From NCBI GenBank assembly GCA_021788675.1, contig JAJYKI010000048.1:1-5698 (forward strand): a DNA stretch of 5,698 nucleotides, in the 5' to 3' direction. The notes under the pieces were generated by a model. The model saw only the letters and a program-made list of their open reading frames with translations, made no database searches and was not told the DNA's origin. A program made the translations under genes and the position numbers. Positions 5,002 to 5,698 of the stretch are shown here, piece after piece. Each line of letters opens with the position of its first letter. Position 1 is the stretch's first letter. This DNA comes from a bacterium. Lineage in GTDB: Bacteria > Patescibacteriota > Saccharimonadia > Saccharimonadales > UBA4665.

Positions 5002-5698
5002 TTACTGTTTCTGCGACCAGATGACATCATCAATATAAGCGTGAATGCCACTATTGCCGACTACTATTACCTGGAGCGAGGCGCTAGACACGTTAGTGGA
5101 GCTCGGGGTATAGGTGAATCCGACATTATTAGAGCCGATTGACGTGTCTGTAAATTTGTATTGGCCGGATATCCATTGACCTTGTGCGTTATATTCATCG
5201 ATATAGAAGCCAATACAGCCGGATGTAATCGATTTTATGTCTACCCAATTGGTAATGTTGTAAGTGTTTGATGGCACGACGTTGATTTTAGGTGCGAATA
5301 AATGGACATTTTCGCTTGTAGATGGACTGTTAAGAGATACTGAGTATGTAGGATTGTCTGGAGCACCATTATTGTTGGCGTCTGCATAAATATTATTCGC
5401 ACTGTCGGTGGTCCATCCTGCGGATATGCCCTGTGAAAAGTTATAGTTAGGCATCATATTTTGAGGCGGATTAAAAGCGATTGGGAAAACTTGCGGATTG
5501 GCAATATAGCCGTGTATTCCTGAGCCATAGATGACGAATTGCAAAGAGGCGGACGCGACAGCTGGAGAGCTTGGCGTATATGTGTAGTTCATGTCTTCTA
5601 CAAACGGGTTAGTTTCCTGGGTTTTCCACTGACCGGATATCCACTGACCTTGTGCATTATATTCATCAATATAATATCGAACTCCACCACTGTTGATA
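5002..5698 (-). CDS. C-terminal part of a secreted repeat protein with CBM-like domains
   Basis: The frame is open from the right edge, so the 5' end lies outside the window; 231 residues are visible. They show the second half of one repeat (residues 1 to about 75), a short Pro linker, then a complete repeat (about 80-231). The copies share IDEYNAQGQWISGQ at residues 10-23 and 166-179, a period of 156, followed by TYTPSS, SASLQ and GIHxYI in the same order. The domain opens with NYNFSQG...GW and closes with AYIDDVIW, as in jelly-roll carbohydrate-binding modules of the CBM4/9 type. That match is by pattern only. A DxNxNGxxD loop at 106-114 resembles a calcium-binding loop. The protein ends in DDVIWSQKQ with no sorting signal or membrane helix, so it is likely released or held by its unseen N-terminus. 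The internal Met at residue 36 (5592) is mid-repeat and not the true start. Confidence 0.8.
   Translation of the reverse strand, partial: INSGGVRYYIDEYNAQGQWISGQWKTQETNPFVEDMNYTYTPSSPAVASASLQFVIYGSGIHGYIANPQVFPIAFNPPQNMMPNYNFSQGISAGWTTDSANNIYADANNNGAPDNPTYSVSLNSPSTSENVHLFAPKINVVPSNTYNITNWVDIKSITSGCIGFYIDEYNAQGQWISGQYKFTDTSIGSNNVGFTYTPSSTNVSSASLQVIVVGNSGIHAYIDDVIWSQKQ

Noticed and set aside
5002..5592. Start of the repeat protein at the ATG at 5592
   Set aside because: The frame is open to the right edge, and the sequence before this Met is clearly part of the same repeat, matching the second copy; the Met is internal.
1..5698. CRISPR array, tRNA, rRNA, insertion sequence or toxin-antitoxin pair
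   Set aside because: No regularly spaced direct repeats, cloverleaf, transposase motif, terminal inverted repeats or typical small two-gene toxin module could be seen on either strand.

Overview
The window looks like a piece of a small-genome bacterium, most likely of the Patescibacteria/CPR radiation and plausibly Saccharibacteria. This is an inference from the mix of genes: a single-domain SemiSWEET with a His-rich N-terminus, a short sortase beside a tiny LPNTG protein, a membrane glycosyltransferase, CBM-like repeat surface proteins and several orphan proteins. The DNA is AT-rich, roughly 40% GC by eye. TAA, TAG and TGA all end genes cleanly, so there is no sign of the TGA-recoding seen in some CPR lineages.

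Left part (1-1736). A possible 3' tail of an upstream gene ends at 61. A short intergenic region follows, with a strong sigma70-type promoter and a palindrome abutting its -35 box. It drives a plus-strand gene (195-812) for an unknown membrane-anchored extracytoplasmic protein. Convergent to it on the minus strand are an unknown 155-residue protein (1175-1642) and a SemiSWEET-type transporter (826-1152). These two are 22 nt apart, share a recognisable promoter near 1684-1711, and have a small hairpin in the gap.

Middle (1737-2669, minus). A 310-residue cytoplasmic protein of unknown function with a good Shine-Dalgarno site.

Right part (2738-5698, minus). This is a surface-oriented cluster. 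In transcription order it holds the C-terminal 231 residues of a secreted protein with tandem ~156-residue beta-sandwich/CBM-like repeats (runs off the right edge), a 60-residue protein that is almost nothing but a sortase sorting signal (LPNTG, membrane helix, basic tail), an intrinsic terminator-like hairpin, a sortase with His/Cys/Arg catalytic residues, and a GT2 polysaccharide-synthase-like glycosyltransferase starting 2 nt after the sortase stop. The simplest reading is a module that builds or decorates the cell surface: the glycosyltransferase makes or exports a glycan, the sortase processes LPNTG substrates, and the repeat protein may bind carbohydrate.

The most unusual element is the detached sorting signal encoded as its own gene directly upstream of the sortase, with a terminator/attenuator-like hairpin between them.
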